From the IMG/VR virus record IMGVR_UViG_3300042876_000446, positions 1 to 22,006 of that record: DNA of 22,006 bases; one strand, 5' to 3'. A model generated the notes under the pieces. That model was given only the letters and a program-made list of their open reading frames with translations. It was not told the origin of the DNA and did no database searches. Both the position numbers and the translations under genes were made by a program. This DNA is from a virus. Positions within the stretch are counted from its first letter, which is position 1. Each line of letters starts with the position of its first letter. Below are positions 9,101-14,354 of this stretch, piece after piece.

Positions 9101-9916
9101 CATCTGATTCCTCACATCAGACTTCGCCCGGTATGCCTCCAACTCCACTTGCGCCTGCCTCTCGACCTTCGCCTTCAACCCCCCCTCCAACTGCGCCTTC
9201 TCCTGCTCCAACGCCTCCCGCGCCGCCCCATCAACCGTGATGTCCTCCAACTTCCGGTCAATGTCCGCAATCCGCCCCCGGTCACTCGCAATGTCCCGCC
9301 CCAGCAAGCTCAACTCGCCCGTGGCCGCCGCCGCCTCCTCTTTCAACACCCGCGTCCGCTCCGCCAAGTTTGCCTTCAACTTCGCGTCCGGCTTCAGCTT
9401 CGCGTCAGGGTCGTAGCCCATCCACTTCCACGCCATGCCAGGCACCACCTTGTAAACGTGCCCATCCTTCTTGACCGTCTCCCCCGTCTCCTCAGGATCC
9501 TGCTCGATCAGCTTCCCATTGTCGTCCCGCACATACGCCTTGCCCGTCACCGGATCAAACATGGTCCCCGACTTGCCCCACTTGCGCATCGGCGCCCCAC
9601 TCGGCGCCGTAATCGGAACCACCGTGCCATCAGGCCGCGTGTAGAACCCAATCGCGTCCGTCTTGTATTCGCCCGCCTGACGCTTGTTGGCCCGCTCTCG
9701 ATCCCGCTCCAACGCCCTCTGCTCCCTCTCCGCACGCGCCAACGCCCTCTCCTGCTCCTTGGCCGCCTTCCCAGCCACCTTCTCCCCGTCCGCCGTAGGC
9801 ACAAACTCCCCGCGCTGCCAGTCCGCCAACCCCGACCGCATCAAATCCTGCCGCCGCTCGGCCTCATCACGGCCGCGGCTCATCTTCATCAGATCGTCTA
9901 GGGTGCGCGTCGCCAT
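1..9916 (-). CDS. Giant DarB-like polyvalent phage protein (3' end outside window)
   Basis: One uninterrupted reading frame starts at ATG 9916 and runs off the left edge: 3305 complete codons with no stop. I translated it by hand in one phase, and it stays protein-like almost throughout. Domain order: charged coiled-coil N-terminus (about 1-230); long Ala-rich region with Gly-rich hydrophobic stretches (to about 1300); Pro/Gln linker (about 1318-1413); Ala/Lys linker (about 1624-1658); a RelA/SpoT-like segment (about 2133-2216); two ParB-like domains; an N6-adenine methyltransferase; a Gly-rich linker; the start of a strawberry-notch-type helicase split by an intein. Methylase plus helicase in one huge phage protein is the DarB plan of phage P1, whose product travels in the virion and shields injected DNA from restriction. 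The start lies 4 bases after the previous stop; its ribosome binding site is weak. The virion role is inferred. Confidence 0.9.
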   Translation of the reverse strand, partial: MATRTLDDLMKMSRGRDEAERRQDLMRSGLADWQRGEFVPTADGEKVAGKAAKEQERALARAEREQRALERDRERANKRQAGEYKTDAIGFYTRPDGTVVPITAPSGAPMRKWGKSGTMFDPVTGKAYVRDDNGKLIEQDPEETGETVKKDGHVYKVVPGMAWKWMGYDPDAKLKPDAKLKANLAERTRVLKEEAAAATGELSLLGRDIASDRGRIADIDRKLEDITVDGAAREALEQEKAQLEGGLKAKVERQAQVELEAYRAKSDVRNQMAWRDSILKESVADKAKLIYQEAETLPNTGRLAERTAAVSGYISEMALTLAGIEPASSPIQPAPPDLMETLWNEFQAKDAAVGRAIEEGLDASVDAMSTRGSVNQWTAARMRGREQAASAKLSAEAPIALPPEVRKATGYTHAPPEWFTPEAMERQLNAKLAGQTDIQAPPGYKLEGGVLYAPKETSSKFWGVPLPWSKKTVDEPVGRFKFDQYGVGYLELDPLGQHSPSFAAGNYYRGMPEYVGMPADFAEAFKKSAYGSTPLVPEVRKELDAKDWAKEAENAWAGRRWGAERLRDVMDQWQAATDSERAAIIAQIDPRQAGVDASQRELDTNWLHKTGQLSAQDARMFAKIARGTKPEFASLEDSFNYWAKNGTSDAAEAYRKAQAANPEMSPWKRGLMNVAAAVLPAGLEKAIAGLGASEHERVAAVNDYAAREAFMAEYAQEAQRKVDFNLPAFIAARDKLLADESLVGRAKNWLNSTLQNAYGSSVGVGVGAVKLLGDDIAQKYGFSPLLSDAERELIGAQTIAWQNNFNRALKDRMPDSVGEALLMALPSSYLWNLGGVRDKMWSGETGSALKKELSAFKDGLHSGRMTEPELRAAAGRIKTALDNYHALGGGGRFTWENDLLNPRSKMGQALAAYQQTLSPSYWAAFEAAALNSQFDLEIQHKAMEYASQNGKIAESSFFGPLQQAFYGGQVAPVQEMGIELASQLAGVGAGKLLTLGKWMGSAERLGLTLNRAGREISRLDGLAEKFFKLGKVERPIGGTLTVGQQARNVAVDLAKQGWASGGGEMFEEMVAAFGQSGATLGDAVAQGLSGFIGGVGMAGPHAAVGWAAAQYDIGKMRRAQEKALKQWVEDHNTRYPEEPITYEQAKTMQEYQNPQTVADLKGRLAAVVEKDAELARKLKTLPPVVWQTVGNGPAQQVVNPEISAAAGQRQALMVEYASILADMAGIGEGARRAVNELGGVAESDREAIDAAIRMVSLTPLTPTQEQALLNVGAYVRGNRIIVPDSFRKAVASVAPETAKVYFGKTEADQLAEAEAESMIVAPPVVPGQAPQQQQAQAPVAPAKGKKPAEEKGQPVPVVQQAAPQTQQAVTPPVVAPPVTPQAGQQGGEEGPAAAPVKGGGPVTPVQGGAAAGGPGTWRARMVFTPKGSKRPVTVTQSGQASSREAAERLFGARVKSLQRGADGEVVIEEIQAPEGTVEESLSVDPGVAQPVEAVNTTPEPVQETAEGGQVAPVEAPATTNQQETGSKLVEAEAPKPADFGKFAGRSLRDDEQATGAKDGKGRLTVLSMDEVREMDAEERASRFMALTDLVARGEEGGDVFVNMARVYQVARELGETGAIPALDAYLAPAQTPAAKPAPKAKKPKAAPKAKKAAAKPARPDVRQGDLVQVPGVGTVRPAQVGRVVGFTNGGAMAVVQTPDGVQHDMLASTLEKAPEESPANWQPAAPKSGSVFSEPVNGNTAVRMFGAAVPEAFSGKLPLKVVATDRLHVNADWTRVVTAQELQGMPAAERKGFSPMPSGGMVYFRGTVYVDRATLAQNLAGLEPAEREAKIRATWREEVLHGATANVRSAEELATDWKALPEEAQRQVVMAYHAAELTKNGGDWKAAAATMPDAVLGMEFWRMYLSAKLDGATNEQVGMAQTVDAVAASNPGLAARIADVLRDVARWLRDELLGTLDAEKRAEFEGVAAAIEAEVARLEAAGKPAEPAGVETAEATENAPQGGAEAQQPAVAESIDAPAPDSDAELEALFAEFEKFLPPAGAAPVPMAQRGQLKNAVRAIHGEALKQRDGFLADLVDAARQAGGRPYREQFRNAVKKLGTAVSKIDRSPKIPSDLLRATVEAPAGGPGPARQVAARFIGAMEAKGYTVYSPGGVADIYDRHAEVGPGYKDINLKFVKDGEGLDPVVKEVLIIQPAMLRAKKAIHKWYDIWREAKKRLNQEGLTPVTASSLDKTRRKAERQIVKLSGEAYAADSDAAANLRISPLSTVQSSEDISSTSLGSSKGSGNSASATERAFAFVSSLPIQEDTTAEGSDRQPIISENNIFDYAGDVDASRLAQYPDAIKEAFAYDKWDLVDGRVRVVPLSSLISRKNELQDARFLAGLKPDPRQTAIKGMLKNIEGDPTGKKRAPLDVSANGDGTFTIIDGNATAQAAMLAGWTKIPVRVVEGVAAASAPAPIAAVAATPEAIAAMSRLADGLWSRGVNTPEALARTLVERFPGRIIPKTLSQVWANGSNSDPDQQVKWSEVYAGATAPVEKPEAPAKEEAPAAKGWENFPESSGTLGVPRKDMPQVPAESRGALVNFLESKGITVSNETVAPDTLKPTQAEYSPAKVKKATTLMEGTQRKILVSADGYLLDGHHQWLAMDGAGRDVDIMRLSVPVREALAAIAELPSTEGGHNAATHVDKPTAEKADTPQQRAADDIKALIQEGRSFDWRELFRITDEAWGGTQADGTYTVKDAYDAMELAVNQHLAKAGVSPQTSSFDLFERRLRSLEELISKLPTQSKRTQEAVDMQQFSTPPPLAFLANWVANIQPGDVVLEPSAGIGGLAVFAKNAGATVIANELSPRRREFLKQMGFDYLFGENAEKLNNILGPRWRGGELRRPTVTVLNPPFSNAAKSGKRGDTKIGAEHVLAALASLEPGGRLVAIVGEGMDFNAPTFRQWWRSVAKKYHVRANVWLDGKNYAKYGTTFSNRLLVIDKVAPPAGAGIEQAVTGEVDDLVRAGIVLEGVRNDRPNATKPATEGAPAESGGGSGVAEVQGGSGGTGQNAGVSTGVGGTRRPRRGGGRRGGRSPGLAGKQPGGASSDSGGQSDAGGTGGSADTGGSRGNGAASGDGGGQGQPGQRPVSGGRSGGAAGKTGISVEGASAAERREIVNEDDIFAEYEPAKVRVPGAQSHPAKLVESAAMASVLPPDPSYTPNLPEEVISEGRLSLTALENIVYAGQAHEQILPSGERRGYFIGDGCVAKGTRIYNPITGEQTPIEELMRRGQRHAVLALTETGFVPRLAEVPFKKGVDTLFRVTLDDG
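188..480 (-). other. Strawberry-notch-like helicase N-terminus (domain of the giant protein)
   Basis: Residues about 3146-3242 hold the conserved lead-in of Sbno-type superfamily 2 helicases found in phage and plasmid polyvalent proteins: a PHP-like HPAKLVESAAMA segment, PPDPSYTPNLP, then IVYAGQAHEQ and LPSGERRGYFIGDG, which leads into the Walker A loop. The order and spacing match what I know of this family. The ATP-binding Lys, the DEAD-like box and the second RecA domain should follow the intein outside the window. Confidence 0.8.
490..882 (-). CDS. Overprinted 130-residue protein nested in the giant gene
   Basis: A complete ORF of 130 codons starts at ATG 882 and ends in TAG at 490. It lies wholly inside the giant gene but in another frame. 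A clear GGGAG Shine-Dalgarno sequence lies 6 bases before the ATG, one of the best in the window. The product is acidic, Ala/Leu/Glu-rich and predicted helical, with segments such as LDWLESNPEALLAILADNL. Most of its codons end in G or C (GCG, CTG, CCG, GTG), the local habit. The giant frame here reads a Gly/Ser-rich low-complexity linker with much poorer third-position bias, as a shadow frame would. I recognise no family. It could be an anti-defence or virion accessory made by internal initiation. A product of frameshifting from the methylase is the alternative. Confidence 0.55.
   Translation of the reverse strand: MTDRTPQSPQPRAHPLNQAAEAVLQKFKAAPGAPDKMPVCQLAWAALADRDAAEDAAEAVRLDWLESNPEALLAILADNLTPAELAEAPTLAEAGEMVLQVVMEGGKGNPDSALYREEEAAARLVRPASA
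930..1560 (-). other. N6-adenine DNA methyltransferase domain of the giant protein
   Basis: Residues about 2786-2996 carry an amino-methyltransferase: FSTPPPLAFLA (motif X-like lead-in), LEPSAGIGGLA (motif I, S-adenosylmethionine binding, about 2818-2829), an acidic NELS after strand 2, and NPPFS (motif IV, N2890-F2893), the catalytic motif of N6-adenine methylases. A C-terminal GTTFSNRLLVIDK strand completes the fold. In DarB-like proteins this domain precedes the helicase, as here. It may methylate incoming DNA. All core motifs look intact. Confidence 0.85.
1920..2110 (-). other. ParB-like domain 2 of the giant protein
   Basis: Residues about 2603-2666 read KILVSADGYLLDGHHQWLA, with the hallmark DGHH (D2636) of the ParB/sulfiredoxin-like nuclease fold, preceded by the usual strand and followed by a helix and IMRLSVPV. 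ParB-like modules of this kind recur in phage polyvalent proteins and are proposed nucleases or CTPase-type DNA-binding domains. Activity cannot be told from the sequence. Confidence 0.65.
2580..2870 (-). other. ParB-like domain 1 of the giant protein
   Basis: Residues about 2349-2446 look like a second ParB-type unit. VRVVPLSSL begins it, and FTIIDGNATAQAAMLAGW followed by IPVRVV ends it. The usual DGHHR is DGN (D2424), so the first His of the motif is replaced. A tandem arrangement with a canonical copy downstream suggests duplication followed by divergence, or two separate acquisitions. Confidence 0.6.
3009..3173 (+). CDS. Possible antisense small protein (54 residues)
   Basis: On the plus strand, opposite the giant gene, ATG 3009 opens a 54-codon frame ending in TAG. 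A longer version could begin at ATG 2949. The product is acidic and soluble, contains SSEDWTVLNGLIRKF and reads like a real helical protein. The giant frame over the same bases is a Ser/Thr-rich low-complexity linker, as expected if it were the passive partner. I see no Shine-Dalgarno sequence and every other gene runs the other way, so this may be an inverted insert or chance. Confidence 0.2.
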   Translation: MGNDETNAKALSVADAELPDPLELPKDVDDMSSEDWTVLNGLIRKFAAASESAA

Positions 9917-9920
9917 ATGG

Positions 9921-10946
9921 TCAAACTCGTGCAGTAATGGGAATGGTAATGCCTCCGCGCTTGAAGAAGCCGACTACCTGACGGTTGCTGGCCTTGCGCT
10001 TTTTCTTCTCCTCGTCAGTTTCACCCTTCTCGGCGCTGGGCACGAACGTATCGCCCTCCATCGAGCCCACCTTCTTGCCGTCCTTCCACACTTCCGGCGC
10101 CTTTGCCTTGGCATCCTTGCGCCCCGTGTCCAAATACTCGCCCGTCCCCTTGTTGTAGGGCCTGCCGTCCCTGTAAACCAACTGATCCAGCCTGCTGAGA
10201 GCTTCGTCGCTCACCCCAATGCCGGACGAATCCCCACCATTGCCCTCGCCCTTGTTGATGGGCTGCCCCGGCTTGCGCCGGTCAAAAAAGATGTCCTTGG
10301 CGTTCCGCATCCCCTCGGCATCCAAAGTCTTTCCGGCCCTACGCGCACTCTCCTCCCGGTCCCGGCTCTCAATGCGCCGGTCGCGCACCTTGTTGGCCGC
10401 CCTCGCCGCCGCATTCAAAGGATTGCCCGCCTTGTCGAACCTCGCCGGCTCTTGACCGCCCACCCCGCGCCCACCACGCCCACCCCTCGGCTGTGACTGA
10501 CGCTTGGCCGCATCTCGCGCTTGCTTATCCCGCGCTGCCGCGTTCAACGCCGCCGCTTGTTGCGCCTCATACTGCGCATCCTCCTGATCCCCACGCCGCC
10601 GGGCTGTCATGGCGCTTTGCTCGTCCTTCCTCTGCTGCGCCTCCGCCTGCTGGTCGCTGTATCGCTTGTCCGCGGTCGCCTTCTGATCGTTGTATCGCCG
10701 GTTGTCCTCCTCGAACCGCTCCCGGTCGGTCACCTGATTCGGGTCAGTCCCCTGCAACGGCGCCCTCGCCGACGCGGGCGCAATGTTGCCCCCCGCATCA
10801 AGGCCGATACTCTTCAACCGCTCCAACGCCACAGGATCCCCGGATGAGGCTGCGGCAGCCAACACGCGGGCCTTGGTCTGATCCCCCTGCGGATTGTAGG
10901 GGTATTCATTCGCGTTCGGCAGTGGAAGGCGGTCAAAAGGGCTCAT
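9921..10946 (-). CDS. Disordered, highly charged phage protein (341 aa)
   Basis: I do not recognise a family. The start MSPFDRLPLPNANEYPYNP is followed by a long hydrophilic region rich in Gln, Asp, Arg and Ala (RYNDQKATADKRYSDQQAEAQQ is typical), so largely helical or coiled. Next comes a Gly/Arg-rich patch (PRGGRGGRGVGGQEP), then a basic RxxR-rich segment. The tail contains a YRDGRPYNKGTGEY motif and a VWKDGKKVGS strand. There are no signal peptide, membrane segment or catalytic motifs. It ends 4 bases before the start of the giant gene, so the two are probably co-translated. The composition fits a virion-internal or scaffold-like protein made with the giant protein; this is inference only. 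Confidence 0.75.
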   Translation of the reverse strand: MSPFDRLPLPNANEYPYNPQGDQTKARVLAAAASSGDPVALERLKSIGLDAGGNIAPASARAPLQGTDPNQVTDRERFEEDNRRYNDQKATADKRYSDQQAEAQQRKDEQSAMTARRRGDQEDAQYEAQQAAALNAAARDKQARDAAKRQSQPRGGRGGRGVGGQEPARFDKAGNPLNAAARAANKVRDRRIESRDREESARRAGKTLDAEGMRNAKDIFFDRRKPGQPINKGEGNGGDSSGIGVSDEALSRLDQLVYRDGRPYNKGTGEYLDTGRKDAKAKAPEVWKDGKKVGSMEGDTFVPSAEKGETDEEKKKRKASNRQVVGFFKRGGITIPITARV

Positions 10947-10955
10947 GCGAAGGTA

Positions 10956-11312
10956 TCAAATCCGGGGCTGAGGAAGCGCCCTCATTGATGGGTGAACGAA
11001 TTGCTCGGTCGGCACGGGGTTGCGAACGTCTCCTTGTGGCGCCATGCGCTGCCGCTTCCTGCGCGTAGTGCGCTTGCCCGCCCCACCGCCACGCGAAGCC
11101 GCTCCAGAAAACGGCCCGCCCTGCGCCATGTATGCCTCATGGTTGCGCTGAATGTTCTGCGGGTGCAACGGGTGTGAAGCGATAGCCTGCTGTGCTGCTG
11201 CCGCCCCCTGCGCCGCGGCTGCGGTCATGCTGGTCGTCGGAGGCGTGCGCAAGTAGTCCAAACGGCGAATGGCCGCCTGCGTGTCGGCGTTGACAATGAC
11301 TTGGCGAGACAT
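10956..11312 (-). CDS. Small basic phage protein (118 aa), unknown function
   Basis: I chose ATG 11312 (MSRQVIVNADTQAAIRRLDY) because GAGGATAACGCC gives a Shine-Dalgarno at proper spacing. An in-frame ATG at 11363 would add 17 unlikely residues overlapping the previous gene. The protein has an N-terminal strand and helix, an Ala/Gln-rich middle (TAAAAQGAAAAQQAIAS), a Gly-rich turn and a strongly basic GKRTTRRKRQR patch, then a disordered tail. No known domain. It begins 4 bases after the preceding stop and ends 9 bases before the next start, so it belongs to the run of short late-type genes between terminase and the giant gene. The basic patch suggests nucleic-acid contact. Confidence 0.7.
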   Translation of the reverse strand: MSRQVIVNADTQAAIRRLDYLRTPPTTSMTAAAAQGAAAAQQAIASHPLHPQNIQRNHEAYMAQGGPFSGAASRGGGAGKRTTRRKRQRMAPQGDVRNPVPTEQFVHPSMRALPQPRI

Positions 11313-11316
11313 GGCG

Positions 11317-11922
11317 TTATCCTCGGTTGTGAGCGGCGCCGCCCGTGAGCGGCATGGCTCCATGTTGGCGGCGGCGCGTCAGGCTTGTCGGACGCCGAAG
11401 GGTTGCCGCATGTTTGGCGCTACCAAGCGATTCTTCCCAGCGGCGGCGCGCATCCATCTCCTCACGCGTCAGTCCTCGGCCAGCAATGCCACCCGGCTCA
11501 CCAAGGCGCGGGTCAACGTAATCAGGATGCCCCACAAAGTCCGACTTCTTGGACATATCAGGAGCGGGATGAGTCCATGCTTGTGTAGGCTGGCTTCCCT
11601 CGCGCTGAATTGCGCCTGTTGCTGTTGCCACTCCCGCGCCCGTCATGCCGACAGCTTGTGGCATCAGGCGCTGTTTGAGTTCTGCCATGGTCTTGGGGCG
11701 AGTGCCCACGGGCGCACCAGGTTGTCCCTTGACCGGCCCCGCTTGTGGGGGGGGCGGCAACGGCTGTCCGGGGCGAGGAACAACCGGGCGCTGCGGCCGG
11801 TCAGGAAAACCGGGCTGAGTCCGCGGCGGGTTGTTCGGCTTCGATCCGCCCGGCTCCGGCGTCACACCCGGAGGCAGCACGCTCGGCGGTTGAATCAATT
11901 TGCCTGTAGTGGTGAGCATCAT
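11317..11922 (-). CDS. Proline-rich disordered phage protein (about 201 aa)
   Basis: The frame opens at ATG 11922; a TTG at 11931 that overlaps the preceding stop is an alternative. The first half is proline-rich (PPSVLPPGVTPEPGG, RPGQPLPPPP). A short helical motif follows (KTMAELKQRLMPQAV). The second half holds GLTREEMDARRRWEESLG and a basic C-terminus. I know no family. The composition resembles minor virion or scaffold proteins of podovirus-like phages. It sits between two similarly low-complexity genes with almost no spacing, which suggests one transcript and roughly co-ordinated expression. Confidence 0.65.
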   Translation of the reverse strand: MMLTTTGKLIQPPSVLPPGVTPEPGGSKPNNPPRTQPGFPDRPQRPVVPRPGQPLPPPPQAGPVKGQPGAPVGTRPKTMAELKQRLMPQAVGMTGAGVATATGAIQREGSQPTQAWTHPAPDMSKKSDFVGHPDYVDPRLGEPGGIAGRGLTREEMDARRRWEESLGSAKHAATLRRPTSLTRRRQHGAMPLTGGAAHNRG

Positions 11923-11927
11923 GTTGG

Positions 11928-12236
11928 TCAAAAGTTTGGGTTGTAATTAGCGCCGGGGATGCCCCGCTTGCGTCGGTTGATCCGCCTTTTCTCGTCCATG
12001 GCCGCCTCTTGGGCGCGTGCCTGCGCTCGCGCTTGTTCCTCTGCCGCGCCAAAATCCCTCTCTCGGGCAAGGTTTGCTTCCATTTTCTGCCGCGCCTTGT
12101 CGGCCCTTTGCATGTTCTGAATCGCATACCCCGACATGCGGTTGGGGTCTTGGGGCTCCATGGCAACCGGCTTCCGGTTCATTCGCATGGCGTTTCCGGT
12201 AATCAGAAGCGGCTTGAATGGATTGGTGGGGCTCAT
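11928..12236 (-). CDS. Basic helical phage protein (102 aa), unknown function
   Basis: ATG 12236 (MSPTNPFKPLLI) is preferred. A frame extending to 12284 would overlap the previous small gene and begins with unlikely sequence. The N-terminus NPFKPLL recalls the NPFSRIL of the gene just upstream, so the two may share a short interaction motif. The middle is helical and Ala/Arg/Glu-rich (EEQARAQARAQEAAMDEKR), followed by INRRKRG and a NYNPNF tail. No domain recognised and no clear Shine-Dalgarno sequence. The stop abuts the next gene. Confidence 0.65.
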   Translation of the reverse strand: MSPTNPFKPLLITGNAMRMNRKPVAMEPQDPNRMSGYAIQNMQRADKARQKMEANLARERDFGAAEEQARAQARAQEAAMDEKRRINRRKRGIPGANYNPNF

Positions 12237-12261
12237 GGCGCGGCGTGTGGCGGTTGAACGG

Positions 12262-12438
12262 TTACGAGTCCCCCATACGGACAACGGTGCGCTTGCGGCG
12301 CTTTGGCTTGCGCGGAACCGGCGCTGGCCCTTGTCCTGAGTTTGGCCGCACCCTGACGGGACGTTGCAGGATGCGCGAAAACGGGTTGACGTGCTTCACC
12401 ATGCGTTGCTCGGAGGCGTTGTTCACATAGTTGGACAT
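12262..12438 (-). CDS. Short basic phage protein (58 aa)
   Basis: ATG 12438 with a GAGAG element about 9 bases upstream opens a 58-codon frame ending in TAA at 12262. The product starts MSNYVNNASEQRMVKHVNPF and ends in a very basic KPKRRKRTVVR segment. The NPF-hydrophobic element matches that of the next gene. It is too short to classify. It fills what would otherwise be an unexplained gap and is preceded by the palindrome at 12468-12486. A frame read here in another phase (12454-12233) lacks protein-like composition. Confidence 0.6.
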   Translation of the reverse strand: MSNYVNNASEQRMVKHVNPFSRILQRPVRVRPNSGQGPAPVPRKPKRRKRTVVRMGDS

Positions 12439-12467
12439 ACCCGCGGACTCTCACGCAACCCGTGGTG

Positions 12468-12486
12468 TTGTCAATCTTTTTGACAA
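12468..12486 (-). promoter_or_regulatory. Palindromic hairpin motif upstream of the 58-aa gene
   Basis: A perfect 7-5-7 inverted repeat (TTGTCAA, 5-base spacer, TTGACAA) between the terminase stop and the next start. In minus-strand RNA it forms a 7-bp stem with loop AAAGA. Related copies lie at 17371-17389 and 19444-19462, with a half copy at 20449-20460. Confidence 0.5.
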
Positions 12487-12508
12487 TCCCGCGCTACAAC
12501 ATGCGTGG

Positions 12509-14281
12509 TCAGGTGCATTCCGCCACCCGGATGCCTGCCGCTTTGGGGCCGGAGCGCGCTGCGTAGTGGTTCTTGCGCCGTTGCTCCCTCGCCAGCTTCG
12601 TTTCCAAGGGCTCATAGAGGGTGGCCGCCGGCAGAACGTGCGCGAGGATGGAGAGGAACATGACCCAATCGTCGTGCTCGCCATCCGCGGCAGCCTCGGA
12701 GCCGTCAGGGTGCGTGATGAATGTCCGAATCTCGGCCAGCGCCCGCGGGCAACGCAGGTCAATCTCCTGTTCGCGGATGAGGGTGGCGAGTTCCCCGATG
12801 ATTTGCCGCTTGCTGCTGGTGTTGGTCTGGAACCCAGGCACAAGGACAGTTTTGCCGGTGCCCGCCTTCTTCCTGCTCCAGACGTTGCACTTGTGGCGCC
12901 GGAGGAGTTCCACGATGCCATGCAGGTTGTTCACTTCGGGCGCGACGAGGCAGTTGCCATACCAGCGTGCGGTGAGCGCGATCCGTTCGGCCACAATGTC
13001 CAAGTCCTTGGTGCGGTCGTCGGGCAGGGTGGCGGCCACCAGCATGGCGGTGTGGTCGGCGTTGTCGGTGTCGGTGTAGCGTGCCCGGCCGATGCCCCAA
13101 GCGTGGCAATCCGATTCGCGGCGGGATCCGGTGGCCTGCTCGCCGGTCATAAAGTCGGCCGCGCCAATGTAACGGAGCCCTTCCTTGGGCTTCTCCCACA
13201 CTCGCAACCACGATTCAGAGCGGGAAGTCTCGATGAACACAGGCACGGCAGCCGTGTCCGGCGCTTCGAGCACGCCATACTTCGGAGGCGCGTGCAGTTC
13301 TTGGCCAACGGCGATTGAGGTTGTGCCTTCCGAGTCAAAGCGTGCGTTGCCGGAGGTCAGGAAGCACGTCACGGGGTCAGACGGATACTCCTGCATGAAC
13401 TTCCGCGGGTCGCCGTTACAGGCGGGCGAGTCAATCACTTGCCGGCGCCATTTCAGCTTCTCGGGCGGAACTTGGTAGAGCGCAACGAGGTCGCGCTCGC
13501 CAGCATAGCGCGCTTCGCCGTCTAGGCTGTCCATGATGCTTTGCGCCTCCTCGGGCGTGCAGGGCACCACCGAATCATCGAACTCGAACCACGGGGCGAA
13601 TACGCGAATGTAGTTGTTCCCCACCTTGCCGGCCTTGAAGTCCTCGAAGTCAACGGCAGCCTGCCACGTTTGGTAGAACACGCCTTGGGCGCCGTTCGGC
13701 GTGGATTCCATGATGACGCAGGTATCGGGGAGGTCCGGCACCGAGTTCATGATGGATTGCATGACATACTCGCCGGAGGTCTTGCCCTTGCTGCGGTAGT
13801 GGGCGGCCTCGGAGGCGAGGAGGAAATGGATGTCGCCGCCCATACCGGCGCGAGGGTCGTTGGCCGTTTCCTCGCGCACTTTCGATCCGTGCGAGAACTC
13901 GCGCTTGGTCTGCTTCGGGGTGTTTCCCCATGACGGGAACTTGTCGGTCTCGACGTAGCGGTCCCAGCACTCCATGAGCTTGGCGGTCGTGCCCAAGTCG
14001 TCGCCCAGGATGGCGCCATAGCCGAGGTAGTTCCGAAGATGGGTGTAGCCGATGGCGAGGGAAACTGTGCTGGAGCCCTTGCGGCGGGGCTTGAGGATGA
14101 TGATGCGGCAGGGAATCCGCTTGTCCCGGCAATGGCGGTAGATGGCCACCACGCGGCGCTGGAAGCTATTAGCGGAGGGGACAATGAGCCGGCCCGCTCG
14201 GTTGAGGATGGTGGAGCATGTTTCCATCCAGACAACGGGGTCTTGGCGGATGTAGAGGGCGGCTTTTTCTTCGGCTTTCAT
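12509..14281 (-). CDS. terL: Terminase large subunit
   Basis: This 590-residue protein is the packaging motor. It has an N-terminal ATPase that drives DNA into the prohead and a C-terminal RNase H-like nuclease that cuts concatemers. Visible motifs: a deviant Walker A KPRRKGSS (64-71), a Walker B-like strand ending in SE (about 151-158), and the coupling segment ESTPNG (192-197). The nuclease has candidate acidic residues D376 (GAADF), E449 (APEVNN) and D537/D538 (GEHDDW). Length and layout are normal for Terminase_6-type proteins. I use ATG 14281; the ribosome binding site is poor (GCTGAATGTA precedes it). It lies about 2.5 kb downstream of the small subunit, with eight short genes between, instead of adjacent to it. 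Confidence 0.92.
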   Translation of the reverse strand: MKAEEKAALYIRQDPVVWMETCSTILNRAGRLIVPSANSFQRRVVAIYRHCRDKRIPCRIIILKPRRKGSSTVSLAIGYTHLRNYLGYGAILGDDLGTTAKLMECWDRYVETDKFPSWGNTPKQTKREFSHGSKVREETANDPRAGMGGDIHFLLASEAAHYRSKGKTSGEYVMQSIMNSVPDLPDTCVIMESTPNGAQGVFYQTWQAAVDFEDFKAGKVGNNYIRVFAPWFEFDDSVVPCTPEEAQSIMDSLDGEARYAGERDLVALYQVPPEKLKWRRQVIDSPACNGDPRKFMQEYPSDPVTCFLTSGNARFDSEGTTSIAVGQELHAPPKYGVLEAPDTAAVPVFIETSRSESWLRVWEKPKEGLRYIGAADFMTGEQATGSRRESDCHAWGIGRARYTDTDNADHTAMLVAATLPDDRTKDLDIVAERIALTARWYGNCLVAPEVNNLHGIVELLRRHKCNVWSRKKAGTGKTVLVPGFQTNTSSKRQIIGELATLIREQEIDLRCPRALAEIRTFITHPDGSEAAADGEHDDWVMFLSILAHVLPAATLYEPLETKLAREQRRKNHYAARSGPKAAGIRVAECT

Positions 14282-14354
14282 TACATTCAGCAGTTAAGCA
14301 TTTCTTATCTACTTGTGGGCAATGGGATTGGACCATTGGCGCCGTGCTGTTGGA

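Noticed and set aside
8678-9901. 407-codon plus-strand frame
   Set aside because: Arg/Leu/Pro-rich antisense shadow of the coiled-coil N-terminus of the giant protein.
12431-13318. 295-codon plus-strand frame
   Set aside because: Lies opposite the terminase nuclease domain, whose motifs are clear on the minus strand.
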